Source: Desulfobacteraceae bacterium
GTDB taxonomy: Bacteria; Desulfobacterota; Desulfobacteria; Desulfobacterales; JAABPS01
Length of the DNA: 18,635 nucleotides
Direction: 5' to 3'
Assembly: GCA_011391835.1 (NCBI GenBank)
Contig: JAABPS010000003.1
Coordinates: 1 to 18,635, forward strand
Below the pieces are notes generated by a model that searched no databases, had not been told where the DNA came from, and was given only the letters and a program-made list of their open reading frames with translations. The position numbers were made by a program, and so were the translations under genes. How positions within the stretch are numbered: position 1 is the first letter of the stretch; every line of letters begins with the position of its first letter. Of this stretch, positions 1 to 6,410 are shown one piece after another.

Positions 1-166
1 GGTGCCCATAGGCCCTGCCGGCAAAAAAAAATGCCCATAAAAGGATGCCAATGCTCATAAGTAATTTTCTGGGAATATACTGTTTTACAAATGGCACTGA
101 AGAAATGCGCCAGAAAACATACATCTGTATAAGTGTAATAGCTGTAATGAGAATAGTTCCAAACAT
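1..166 (-). CDS. Membrane protein N-terminus, partial (resembles the TM region of membrane metallophosphoesterases)
   Basis: The minus strand is open from an ATG at 164-166 to the window edge and gives about 55 residues. It reads MFGTILITAITLIQMYVFWR (a first TM helix), then a polar SSVPFVKQYIPRK linker, then a second helix LLMSIGILLWAFFFAGR. The order helix, basic linker with paired prolines, helix with W and G is what I remember from the N-terminal membrane part of bacterial YkuE/YaeI-like metallophosphoesterases. The catalytic domain would lie outside the window, so the family is inference. A GGGG stretch lies about 6 nt before the ATG as a possible ribosome site. The reading frame stays open upstream of this ATG, so a longer start is possible. 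The plus-strand frame over this stretch is an antisense shadow. Confidence 0.6.
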   Translation of the reverse strand, partial: MFGTILITAITLIQMYVFWRISSVPFVKQYIPRKLLMSIGILLWAFFFAGRAYGH

Positions 167-330
167 GGATGCCCCAGATATACTTATTTTTGAAGGAGTA
201 CTTTCAACAAAGATGAGTTGTTTGTCAAGAATATAAATCCGTAATTGTATGAAGGGCTGGCGTTTAAGAAGAAAAAAGGGTTACAATGTGTTTACTGATG
301 AAATGAGTCTTATCGTATTTATGGGGATAT

Positions 331-368
331 ACAAAAGCTCTCTGCTGTCCGTAGCAGGGAGCTTTTGT
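331..368 (-). terminator. Strong hairpin downstream of the CoA-transferase gene
   Basis: A 16-bp stem with one G-U pair (331-346 with 353-368) and a 6-nt loop begins ACAAAAGCTC and ends GAGCTTTTGT. It starts 26 nt past the stop of the minus-strand CoA-transferase. The A/T-rich base of the stem supplies the U tract in either direction, so it may act bidirectionally. Confidence 0.8.
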
Positions 369-393
369 ATAATTCATGTGAAAGGGCTATCAT

Positions 394-2100
394 TTAAAAT
401 ACTTCCCATTTCAATTTGTATCCTTCTCCCGTAACAATGGAGTTTTCAATAATGGGTACTTTCTTGTTTTCCGGAACGATAATCTTCATCGGACATGCGT
501 CGATGATATCGCGCTGAATATCGATCCCCGGCATGACTTCAATGAGTTCCATGCCTTTTGGAGTAAGCATGAAAACGCCGACATTTGTTACATATAAGAC
601 TTTTTTTCCTTTCTTAATGGCTTGTGCTCCGCTCATGGTAATTTCCTGAACCTTTTCGATAAATTTATGCTGACCGGGTTTTTTTATCGTTAACCGGTTG
701 TTCTCTAAAATCAACTCTCCATGCGCCATCCAGGAGCCCACAAAAATGATGGTATTTGCTGCGGCGCAGAAATCAGGAAATCCACCTGGGCCCACATAAT
801 TGATGGCCCCTTCTCCTCTTTTGGAGACATTGACATTCCCCCCGCTGTCGGCTTCAAGGATGCCCAGGATTGCCACATCCAAATGATTGTAGCATAAATG
901 AAAGGTTTGAGCAGACGTTATGATTTCTTTTGGATTGACTCCTGCTCCGAAGAATATGCCGGGAGCCGGCAGACCGCCGATGACACCGGTTTCTGAAATA
1001 AATGTTACATCATGGAAAAGGCCTCCTTCATAGATGAGCCTTGAGACTTCTTCAGGCATACCCACGCCAACAACCACATTGGAGCATTTCTTGACAAATT
1101 TCGTAAACACATGCGCAGCGAGTCTTGCCAGTGCGTTTTCAACAGGGCCGCGATTGGGCGTGATCTTTAATACTTTGTTGATAAACCTCAATTTTTCCAT
1201 GGATTCATCGAAATCACTATGAGCACCTTCTGTAAACATGTCCCAGTGTTTGAGCTGAGGAATAGACCCGGTCTGTTCGTTTAAGGGATGAATGACGATT
1301 GCGTCAATTTTGTCGGCAGGAAGGAAAATATCCTCCGGATCCTTTTCAATAATCTCAGCAACACTGACCATAACCTTTCCGCCATTGGCTTTTGCTGCAA
1401 GAGAGGATTCGTAACTTTCCGTGTGCATGCAGCAATTTTTCATATAGATATTTCCTTCACTATCGGCTGCCGGAGCAATAAAATAAGCGACATCAATTTT
1501 TGGGAAATGATATCTCAGTTTTTCACCTACAGGTTCTGTCATGCTTTTACCCATGCCATTTAGAACAGCCGTTCCTCTCCCGATCCGAGGGTCAAGAAAA
1601 GTTCCTACTCCTGTTTCTGTTTCAAGCTCATATTTACCCTGAATCTGTTTTTCAATAAGAAAGGTTTCTACGCCTTGCGGAAAAGCGTGCAATTCAATAC
1701 GTCCCTGATCTGCAAGATGCAAAAAGGATTTAAGGGTTTCTAAATGTCCTGCGATAAATTTCGTTACGCATCCAGGATGTTTTCCGAGTTCTTCAACAGT
1801 TCCAGGCACTTTTCCTCTTCCTCCCTGTGCGCCCACAATAATGTGAGTCAAATCTCTTGGATGGCCGGTTTCCCTAAAAGATCGTTCAATAGCCCAAAAC
1901 CAAACGGATGGTCGGGCGTTGGCGGCCATCCCAGAAGAGAGAAGCGTGGCTTTGTCCGGAATTAATTTCACTGCTTCCATTGCCGTCATAAATTTCGGAT
2001 TTTTGATTCCATGTGGTTTATAATGCAGTTTTTTGCGATTCCAGGTCAGCACCCACTTTACAACATGAAAGAACAATTTCCCTTTGGTTAAAATATTCAT
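394..2100 (-). CDS. Class I acyl-CoA:acetate/3-ketoacid (propionate-type) CoA-transferase
   Basis: The 568-residue protein has the two-domain arrangement of COG4670 / propionate CoA-transferase, in which both halves are fused in one chain. The C-terminal half has the SETGVIGGLPAPG motif, matching the E-x-G active-site motif of class I CoA-transferases. E370 is the expected nucleophile that forms the glutamyl-CoA thioester. Glycine-rich stretches near AQGGRGKVPG and NYVGPGGFPDF fit CoA binding. It probably moves CoA between short-chain or branched acids in the cytoplasm, but the substrate cannot be read from sequence. The start is supported by GGGAGAG about 5 nt upstream. About 40 extra N-terminal residues precede the first conserved block (FMTAMEAVKLIPD), slightly long for the family. 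It is followed by a strong hairpin and appears monocistronic. Confidence 0.9.
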   Translation of the reverse strand: MNILTKGKLFFHVVKWVLTWNRKKLHYKPHGIKNPKFMTAMEAVKLIPDKATLLSSGMAANARPSVWFWAIERSFRETGHPRDLTHIIVGAQGGRGKVPGTVEELGKHPGCVTKFIAGHLETLKSFLHLADQGRIELHAFPQGVETFLIEKQIQGKYELETETGVGTFLDPRIGRGTAVLNGMGKSMTEPVGEKLRYHFPKIDVAYFIAPAADSEGNIYMKNCCMHTESYESSLAAKANGGKVMVSVAEIIEKDPEDIFLPADKIDAIVIHPLNEQTGSIPQLKHWDMFTEGAHSDFDESMEKLRFINKVLKITPNRGPVENALARLAAHVFTKFVKKCSNVVVGVGMPEEVSRLIYEGGLFHDVTFISETGVIGGLPAPGIFFGAGVNPKEIITSAQTFHLCYNHLDVAILGILEADSGGNVNVSKRGEGAINYVGPGGFPDFCAAANTIIFVGSWMAHGELILENNRLTIKKPGQHKFIEKVQEITMSGAQAIKKGKKVLYVTNVGVFMLTPKGMELIEVMPGIDIQRDIIDACPMKIIVPENKKVPIIENSIVTGEGYKLKWEVF

Positions 2101-2136
2101 TTTTCTCTCCCTTGTTTTTTAATTCGTTACTTCGAA

Positions 2137-2155
2137 GAATCGGCTTAACCGATTC
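2137..2155 (-). promoter_or_regulatory. 7-bp perfect inverted repeat in the CoA-transferase leader
   Basis: GAATCGG and CCGATTC flank CTTAA, 37-55 nt upstream of the CoA-transferase start. The symmetry and position suit an operator or a 5'-UTR hairpin. No regulator family can be named from it, and no convincing -35/-10 pair was found next to it. Confidence 0.35.
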
Positions 2156-2181
2156 GTGTAGTTTTTATAATGACTATTTAG

Positions 2182-2307
2182 TTAGCAATTTATATACCAA
2201 TGGAAGCGTATGCAGGTGGCGATCTAACTTATAGATATAATTATAAAATAAAAAATGAATACGTGGCGGAAGCGATGGGAGGTGTCAATATCTATTACAG
2301 ACTGTAA
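2182..2307 (+). pseudogene. Possible remnant: C-terminal end of a beta-strand-rich (outer-membrane-like) protein
   Basis: After a TAG at 2179-2181 a short frame runs to TAA at 2305-2307. From the ATG at 2200 it encodes 35 residues including AYAGGDLTYRYNYKIKNEY and ending GGVNIYYRL. The alternation of aromatic/hydrophobic and polar residues and the aromatic-rich end resemble the last strands of an outer-membrane barrel. There is no ribosome site and no signal peptide, so at most it is the tail of a decayed gene. Chance coding is a real alternative. Confidence 0.25.
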
Positions 2308-2473
2308 AAAAACAAGAAATCAGAGGAGACGAGTGAAAAATATTTTTATTTCAAATCGAGTTTTGAACCTGAAATAAATATAAGAAGAATCAACAGATAT
2401 ACGGAGAATTCATTCACCCCGCAACAGCGGTAATTCAATGGGTATTTTCGTTGATAGAAATGAACTGTTCTCA

Positions 2474-2782
2474 TTAAATCCATGCTGCTGAATCCGGTAC
2501 AATGGTACCCATCTTTTTAGCCATTTTGCTCAGTATGCTTGTCAGTTCGTCCATTTTGTTCTCGATCTCTTGTTTATTCGGAGACCAGTCTGATGGGCAT
2601 TGATTCATTAATTCATCAAGACCAGCCTCAATACCGGCAATCAGACCCTTTAAGTGATGGGATGCATCCGTATGAATTGAATCGGATACTGTTTCTGCTT
2701 TTGCAAGAACATCATATAATCCTGCCTTTAGGGCAACAAGCTGTTTGTATGTTTTATTACAAAAATCGTTCACTTTTGTCAT
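2474..2782 (-). CDS. Hypothetical helical protein, 102 aa
   Basis: I do not recognise the family. The protein is soluble, lacks a signal peptide, and looks almost entirely alpha-helical, with heptad-like spacing in LVALKAGLYDVLAKAET and in ENKMDELTSILSKMAKKMG. The start is well supported by AAAGGAGGCG about 5 nt before the ATG. Two cysteines (NDFCNKT and MNQCPSD) are too isolated to suggest a metal site. It sits alone between a possible gene remnant and an oppositely reading short ORF further right, so context gives no function. Confidence 0.75.
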   Translation of the reverse strand: MTKVNDFCNKTYKQLVALKAGLYDVLAKAETVSDSIHTDASHHLKGLIAGIEAGLDELMNQCPSDWSPNKQEIENKMDELTSILSKMAKKMGTIVPDSAAWI

Positions 2783-2925
2783 GTCACGCCTCCTTTCATC
2801 TTAACGGAATGGAGATAACTGTCTTTTAATTGTTCATCCATAAATGGTCATAGCTCATTTATGTAGTTATAAGTTAAGCATACAGAGGAATTCAGTCAAT
2901 CTGATTGTCATTTATTGCGTTGGAG

Positions 2926-3138
2926 TTATTTGTTCTTATGGAATGGAAGTTCAGGCTGAAGATAGCCCTGGAAGGCTTTGCATTTTTTTCGTTTATGGCA
3001 TTTGCGGCATACGTCAATGTGTTTTCGCGGATTTCCTGCTTTTGGACAGAAGAGGTATATATCCTCTTTTTTGCAGACACATTTGGAAAGAGTCTGACCG
3101 CATAAAGGGCAAATTCGGTGTATTCGGTCGTTATCCAT
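2926..3138 (-). CDS. Small cysteine-rich (probable zinc-binding) protein, 70 aa
   Basis: Eight cysteines at residues 10, 13, 20, 22, 31, 44, 47 and 53 form the motifs CPLCGQTLSKCVC and CRKCHKRKKC. This fits one or two treble-clef or zinc-ribbon knuckles. The middle is basic and the C-terminus (LQPELPFHKNK) looks disordered. The function is unknown; DNA, RNA or protein contacts are all possible. No clear Shine-Dalgarno precedes the chosen ATG, and the frame is open a little further upstream, so the start is uncertain. The regular cysteine spacing argues that the frame is real, not antisense to the overlapping plus-strand frames. Confidence 0.6.
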   Translation of the reverse strand: MDNDRIHRICPLCGQTLSKCVCKKEDIYLFCPKAGNPRKHIDVCRKCHKRKKCKAFQGYLQPELPFHKNK

Positions 3139-3300
3139 TGGATATATTTACAATTGTTGATACGAAACCATGACGGTATTAAGACAAAAGACAGATCTTT
3201 TTAATATATTTACTGAATAGATGCAAAGTGATTTACAAATAGATATGCCGTTTGAATAGTATGATTGTTTTTTTTAACAACGGGGAAAGGAGAGATAGAT

Positions 3301-3414
3301 ATGAATTCATCGAATAGCCGATCAATTGAAAACAGGCCAAAATTGGTTTTCAGGCGTTCGTGGGCGCCCACAATTAAGCGCCTATTATTTGATTTGCTTT
3401 CTCCCTATTTTTAG
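3301..3414 (+). CDS. Possible small basic protein, 37 aa
   Basis: A short plus-strand frame from ATG 3301 to TAG 3412 encodes a 37-residue cationic peptide rich in Arg, Ser and Asn, ending KRLLFDLLSPYF. The best support is an excellent ribosome site, AAAGGAGAG, about 7 nt before the ATG. The last codons meet the end of the convergent His-rich lipoprotein gene. It resembles no family I know. It could be a short leader, a small membrane-associated peptide, or the truncated start of a lost gene. Confidence 0.35.
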   Translation: MNSSNSRSIENRPKLVFRRSWAPTIKRLLFDLLSPYF

Positions 3415-3599
3415 TGATGCCGCCAATGTTTGTGTCTCCAACCCCATGGCGCGTGATGATGGTGCTGATGCGGATGGCCTGGAACCCATACAGCTATGTG
3501 TTTGGGTCGCGGAAGCGGTACGACAGGAATAAAAAGCGGCATGCATGCGGTGAAGAACAAAAGTGAACTCAGAACCGTTATTGCTGCTATTTTATACAT
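3411..3599 (-). CDS. Small histidine-rich lipoprotein, 62 aa
   Basis: The N-terminus MYKIAAITVLSSLLFFTAC is a short signal peptide ending in a lipobox-like FTAC, which predicts lipid attachment at Cys19. The mature part is proline-rich and then very His-rich. The last 30 residues hold eleven histidines (including PHQHHHHAPWG), plus several Trp. Such tails usually bind divalent metals such as Ni, Zn, Cu or Co, so a metal buffer or surface role in the cell envelope is likely, but the metal is unknown. AAAGGAG lies about 6 nt before the ATG. It follows the terminator of the calcium-loop protein gene on the same strand and so is probably transcribed alone. Confidence 0.75.
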   Translation of the reverse strand: MYKIAAITVLSSLLFFTACMPLFIPVVPLPRPKHIAVWVPGHPHQHHHHAPWGWRHKHWRHH

Positions 3600-3668
3600 T
3601 CGTATCTCCTTTCATTGGTTTTTGTTTTCTTAGACGGATCACCAGTAGATTTGGTTTACAATAAAATA

Positions 3669-3697
3669 AAAGAGGCGCTTGTCTTAGCGCCCCTTTA
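3669..3697 (-). terminator. Rho-independent terminator after the calcium-loop protein gene
   Basis: In minus orientation a GGCGCT/AGCGCC stem with a 6-nt loop, flanked by AAAG/CTTT pairing, is followed by the T-rich run CTTTTATTTTATTG. It starts about 30 nt past the stop of the gene at 3730-4056. Confidence 0.75.
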
Positions 3698-3729
3698 TTG
3701 AAAGGCTTCGTGAATTATGAACAATGTTA

Positions 3730-4056
3730 CTACTTTACTTGTTGGACCCTGTCACAGAACCCGTCGCCATTCTTATCGACAAAATTCGGTCCTCTCTGAT
3801 TAGATCCATTTTTCGGACCACTTCCATCTCTGGCGCCTGTTCGAAAACGTTTGCCTCTACCGCCTCCCTTTCCTTTCCCATAGTAGTTGTCACAAATACC
3901 ATCTCCGTCTTTATCAACGAAATTCGGGCCGTTTATCGCAGCCGATTTAGCTGCATCATCATTTTTAGCAATTTCTTTGTCAGTGCCTGCATAGGCAAAT
4001 GTAACGCTGCATACCATACATAAAGAAAGTGCAGCTACTTTAAATAAATTTATCAT
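3730..4056 (-). CDS. Secreted protein with two DxDxDG calcium-loop repeats, 108 aa
   Basis: I place the start at the ATG 4054-4056 because AAGGAGA lies about 8 nt before it; an upstream start would add ten basic residues with no ribosome site. Residues 1-23 form a signal peptide ending in AYA, so the protein is exported. Two near-identical repeats, GPNFVDKDGDGICDNY (43-58) and GPNFVDKNGDGFCDRV (89-104), carry the D-x-D/N-x-D-G calcium-binding loop seen in dockerin, thrombospondin type 3 and EF-hand-like proteins. Each is followed by a Cys, which might form a disulfide. A Gly/Lys/Arg-rich linker joins them. Probable calcium binding in the periplasm or outside; the partner is unknown. It is separated from the sigma-factor operon by a strong hairpin. 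Confidence 0.85.
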   Translation of the reverse strand: MINLFKVAALSLCMVCSVTFAYAGTDKEIAKNDDAAKSAAINGPNFVDKDGDGICDNYYGKGKGGGRGKRFRTGARDGSGPKNGSNQRGPNFVDKNGDGFCDRVQQVK

Positions 4057-4144
4057 TTTAAATCTCCTTGTGTTTTTATTTCTCACGGATTTAACCTTTC
4101 ACTGAGTAGTACAGTGGGTCGGAAGATATTCTTTCATTTTTTAT

Positions 4145-4180
4145 AAAAAAATGACAGGCCGATGGCGACCTGTCATTTTT
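4145..4180 (-). terminator. Bidirectional-looking terminator after the sigma-factor operon
   Basis: A perfect stem AAAAATGACAGG / CCTGTCATTTTT encloses a 10-nt loop and carries A and T runs on both sides. It lies about 46 nt past the stop of the minus-strand membrane gene ending at 4227. Confidence 0.85.
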
Positions 4181-4226
4181 CTATTTTAAGCATCCTGCGA
4201 AGTCGATAATACGCTATGGCGCGTTA

Positions 4227-5009
4227 TTATCTGTATGTTCCCATTCTTCTATTTCTTTGTATTCTGCCCCGATGTCTTTGACCTTCCCATGGCCGAATTT
4301 CATACGCAACAAATTGTCCATCTCCTTTCATCTGTCCAATAAGTTTAATTTGTAGATTTTCGGATGGGCTGAGGTTGCCCCGCCAAATAGCATCACCCGT
4401 GTGAACCGTCCATTTCATGCCGTTTAAATCTTCCAATTCGATTATGGCGCCGGAACGGATGTGGGTGATTTCTCCGGCGAGCAAACCCTGATGGGGAGAC
4501 ATCCACATTTTATGCCTGTGTTTTCCCAATCCATGATAGAAAGGGACATTTTCTTCACACACGCGTTCAAGACTTTCCGGCAGCTTTGTTGCATGCAGCA
4601 ATGCGCCTCCAACTATCGAAAGAAGGATACTGAGCAATACAATCCACGCAGTTTTATACCGGTAACCCTGCTCTGTGTGACGGAAGAAGATATAGGAAAA
4701 GATGGAAAATCCAAGCAGAAATATCAGCCAGAAGTAGGGGAAGACGAGCAGTAGAAATCCGATAAAACTGCGCGCCAGATAATGGGATACATCCCATTCA
4801 ACACGCGTCAGCAGAAAAATGGCAATCCCGCTGGCAATACTTCCAAAGAATATTGAAAGTCCGAATAAAATCCACAATACGGAGCGCTTGAACAGAAAAT
4901 AGTGCCTGGGAATAGGGTGGACGTTTTCTTTTTTAATTTTATCCAGTGTATTTTTGCTGATGTCTGTCATGGTTTCATAAAGGGCTGTCCAGCTGGTATT
5001 GTCTGGCAA
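4227..5009 (-). CDS. Three-TM membrane protein, putative anti-sigma factor
   Basis: The 260-aa frame overlaps the end of the sigma-factor gene and is translated with it. The frame begins with TTG at 5009 (35-nt overlap). An ATG at 4970, just after the sigma stop, is the alternative start, and neither has a strong ribosome site. The order is a basic cytoplasmic N-terminus (DKIKKENVHPIPRHYF), TM helices at about 46-68, 82-112 and 122-142, then an extracytoplasmic domain with an H-rich patch and a beta-rich segment (LAGEITHIRSGAIIELEDLN, then KWTVHTGDAIW) that resembles DUF5666-like folds. Membrane proteins of this N-terminal type follow ECF sigma genes in several phyla. By position it should hold the sigma factor inactive until an envelope signal arrives; that role is inference. 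Confidence 0.7.
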   Translation of the reverse strand: MPDNTSWTALYETMTDISKNTLDKIKKENVHPIPRHYFLFKRSVLWILFGLSIFFGSIASGIAIFLLTRVEWDVSHYLARSFIGFLLLVFPYFWLIFLLGFSIFSYIFFRHTEQGYRYKTAWIVLLSILLSIVGGALLHATKLPESLERVCEENVPFYHGLGKHRHKMWMSPHQGLLAGEITHIRSGAIIELEDLNGMKWTVHTGDAIWRGNLSPSENLQIKLIGQMKGDGQFVAYEIRPWEGQRHRGRIQRNRRMGTYR

Positions 5010-5580
5010 TTTTCTTGAATTTAGATTTTGCGCGATTCAGCAGGGTTGCGATGGTTCCCGGCGGCTTGCGCAGAATATCACTGATCTCATTATAGTCCTT
5101 ATCCTCAAAATATCTGAGAATCAATACATCGCGATATTTTACCGGCAGAGATTGGAGCGCTTTTTTTACTGCTTCCGCGGTTTCTCCATAAACATAGGTT
5201 TTATGAATATCTTCGTCGTAAATCAGTTTTGCGGATAAATCGATTTCATCTGTGTCATCCAGGCTGACCGTTCCTGAGGTTTGTTTATCTTTACGATACT
5301 GATTGATCATTTCATTATGCGCGATACGATACACCCAGCTCGAAAATTTTAATGTCGGATCGAAGCTGTTGAGATTGCGATATACTTTTAAAAATATTTC
5401 CTGAAGGATGTCTTCTGCCTTGTCTGGTTTACTGCCGGTCATTCGACGTATATACCGTAATATTTTTGGTTCATATCTTTTTATCAGAAAATAGAAGGCA
5501 TCCACGTCAGCAATGGATAACTGGACCAGTTCTTCATCCGATTTGGTCTCATAAGTCTCACGGGAGCATTTTGCTGTCAT
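4975..5580 (-). CDS. ECF-family RNA polymerase sigma factor
   Basis: The 201-residue length and domain order are typical of extracytoplasmic-function sigma-70 factors. Region 2 (about 27-95) includes DILQEIFLKVYRNLNSFD and FSSWVYRIAHNEMINQYRK, the core-binding and -10 recognition helices. Region 4 (about 130-190) includes LPVKYRDVLILRYFEDKDYN and the helix-turn-helix ISDILRKPPGTIATLLNRAK, which reads the -35 element. There is no region 1.1 or region 3, as expected. The target genes are unknown; the protease/propeptide genes upstream and the secreted calcium-loop protein downstream are the obvious candidates. No strong Shine-Dalgarno precedes the ATG. The membrane protein overlapping its 3' end is the presumed anti-sigma factor. 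Confidence 0.93.
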   Translation of the reverse strand: MTAKCSRETYETKSDEELVQLSIADVDAFYFLIKRYEPKILRYIRRMTGSKPDKAEDILQEIFLKVYRNLNSFDPTLKFSSWVYRIAHNEMINQYRKDKQTSGTVSLDDTDEIDLSAKLIYDEDIHKTYVYGETAEAVKKALQSLPVKYRDVLILRYFEDKDYNEISDILRKPPGTIATLLNRAKSKFKKIARQYQLDSPL

Positions 5581-5628
5581 TCAAAGAATTGACTCAGTTA
5601 GAGATTTGAAAATGTGAATAACAATATA

Positions 5629-6258
5629 TCACTTATTTAAAATTCGTACAAAATTGGGATGGGCGTAAATCACCTCTTTGCATGTATGGTATTGATTGGC
5701 TGTTTCAAGGGCATCCCCAGAGCGTGTTTGAAGGATATACGTATTTTCAGACCAGTTTACTTTTTCTATGATTCCCACATTAAATGATTGGTTTAGTTTT
5801 GAAATAACGGCTTCAGAAATACCCGGATGAAATTGGGCAATAAATTCATCTGTAATAATCATTGAATTCCTGCCGCTATCAAATACACGTGCGACCATAT
5901 TGATATTCTGATCATTATTCAAGCCATTTTGAATTTTTAAAATATCAGCCTCAGCGATATTTTCGTTTAAATAAAAAAGGACCAAACGGTTTTTTGTCAG
6001 TTCTATTTTATCATGCGGAACGATGAATAATGGGAATCTGGAAGAGATATGAAATGATTTGCCTGCTTTAAATCTGACCGCGATATATTCCCTGGAGGGA
6101 TTTAATTGTACTTTTATTCCATCTGAATAGTAATATGAGTCCGATGAACTTTTTTGATTTACTGTTGTAAGTCCGCACCCCAGAGATGCTAAAAGTGAAA
6201 TGATAAATATACCGAAGTTTTTTTTATTCAATATTTTTAATAAAATATGTCTTTTCAT
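5629..6258 (-). CDS. Stand-alone subtilase propeptide-like secreted protein
   Basis: The 209-aa protein starts with a signal sequence (basic n-region, FGIFIISLLASLGC) whose Cys could be lipidated, although SLGC is a poor lipobox. From residue about 42 to the end it aligns without large gaps to the N-terminal propeptide of the protease encoded just upstream. Shared blocks include QLNPS-EYIAVRFK, TDEFI-QF, WSENTYIL and YAHPNFVR, with close to half of positions identical by eye. It contains both tandem ferredoxin-like modules of that propeptide and stops exactly where the propeptide ends, with no catalytic residues. AGAGG lies about 5 nt before the ATG. Free propeptides of subtilases are tight inhibitors and folding aids in known systems, so a protective inhibitor or chaperone is likely. 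A truncated paralogue is the alternative. Confidence 0.85.
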   Translation of the reverse strand: MKRHILLKILNKKNFGIFIISLLASLGCGLTTVNQKSSSDSYYYSDGIKVQLNPSREYIAVRFKAGKSFHISSRFPLFIVPHDKIELTKNRLVLFYLNENIAEADILKIQNGLNNDQNINMVARVFDSGRNSMIITDEFIAQFHPGISEAVISKLNQSFNVGIIEKVNWSENTYILQTRSGDALETANQYHTCKEVIYAHPNFVRILNK

Positions 6259-6306
6259 TGTTACCTCTATTGAATCATGTTTGATCCTGCCAAAAATATC
6301 AGTGCG

Positions 6307-6331
6307 CCAGTATTTTGATGAATCATACTGG
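6307..6331. promoter_or_regulatory. Inverted repeat in front of the stand-alone propeptide gene
   Basis: CCAGTAT (6307-6313) and ATACTGG (6325-6331) are separated by 11 nt. They lie between the subtilase terminator and the propeptide-gene start, 49-73 nt upstream of that start. This suits an operator or leader hairpin for separate control of the small gene. There is no direct evidence for a regulator. Confidence 0.3.
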
Positions 6332-6348
6332 AATTCAGGTCAAATAAA

Positions 6349-6383
6349 AAGGCCTTTCTTTTTATTATGAGAAGAAAGGCCTT
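6349..6383 (-). terminator. Rho-independent terminator after the subtilase gene
   Basis: A perfect 12-bp stem, AAGGCCTTTCTT with AAGAAAGGCCTT, has an 11-nt loop and is followed in the minus orientation by TTTATTTG. It begins 28 nt after the protease stop and separates the protease from the stand-alone propeptide gene downstream. Confidence 0.85.
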
Positions 6384-6410
6384 GGTCAGGTAAAATGAGT
6401 TAATTTCTAT

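Larger units (their letters stand above)
2101..2473. other. 372-nt gap between the CoA-transferase and the 102-aa gene
   Basis: This gap holds the CoA-transferase leader with its inverted repeat (2137-2155) and a possible beta-rich gene remnant on the plus strand (2182-2307). From 2308 to 2473 I see only AT-rich sequence with no recognisable gene, RNA or repeat. Confidence 0.6.

Noticed and set aside
45..434. Two plus-strand frames at the left edge
   Set aside because: The first is antisense to a coherent two-helix membrane protein and the second runs through the terminator hairpin; neither shows a domain.
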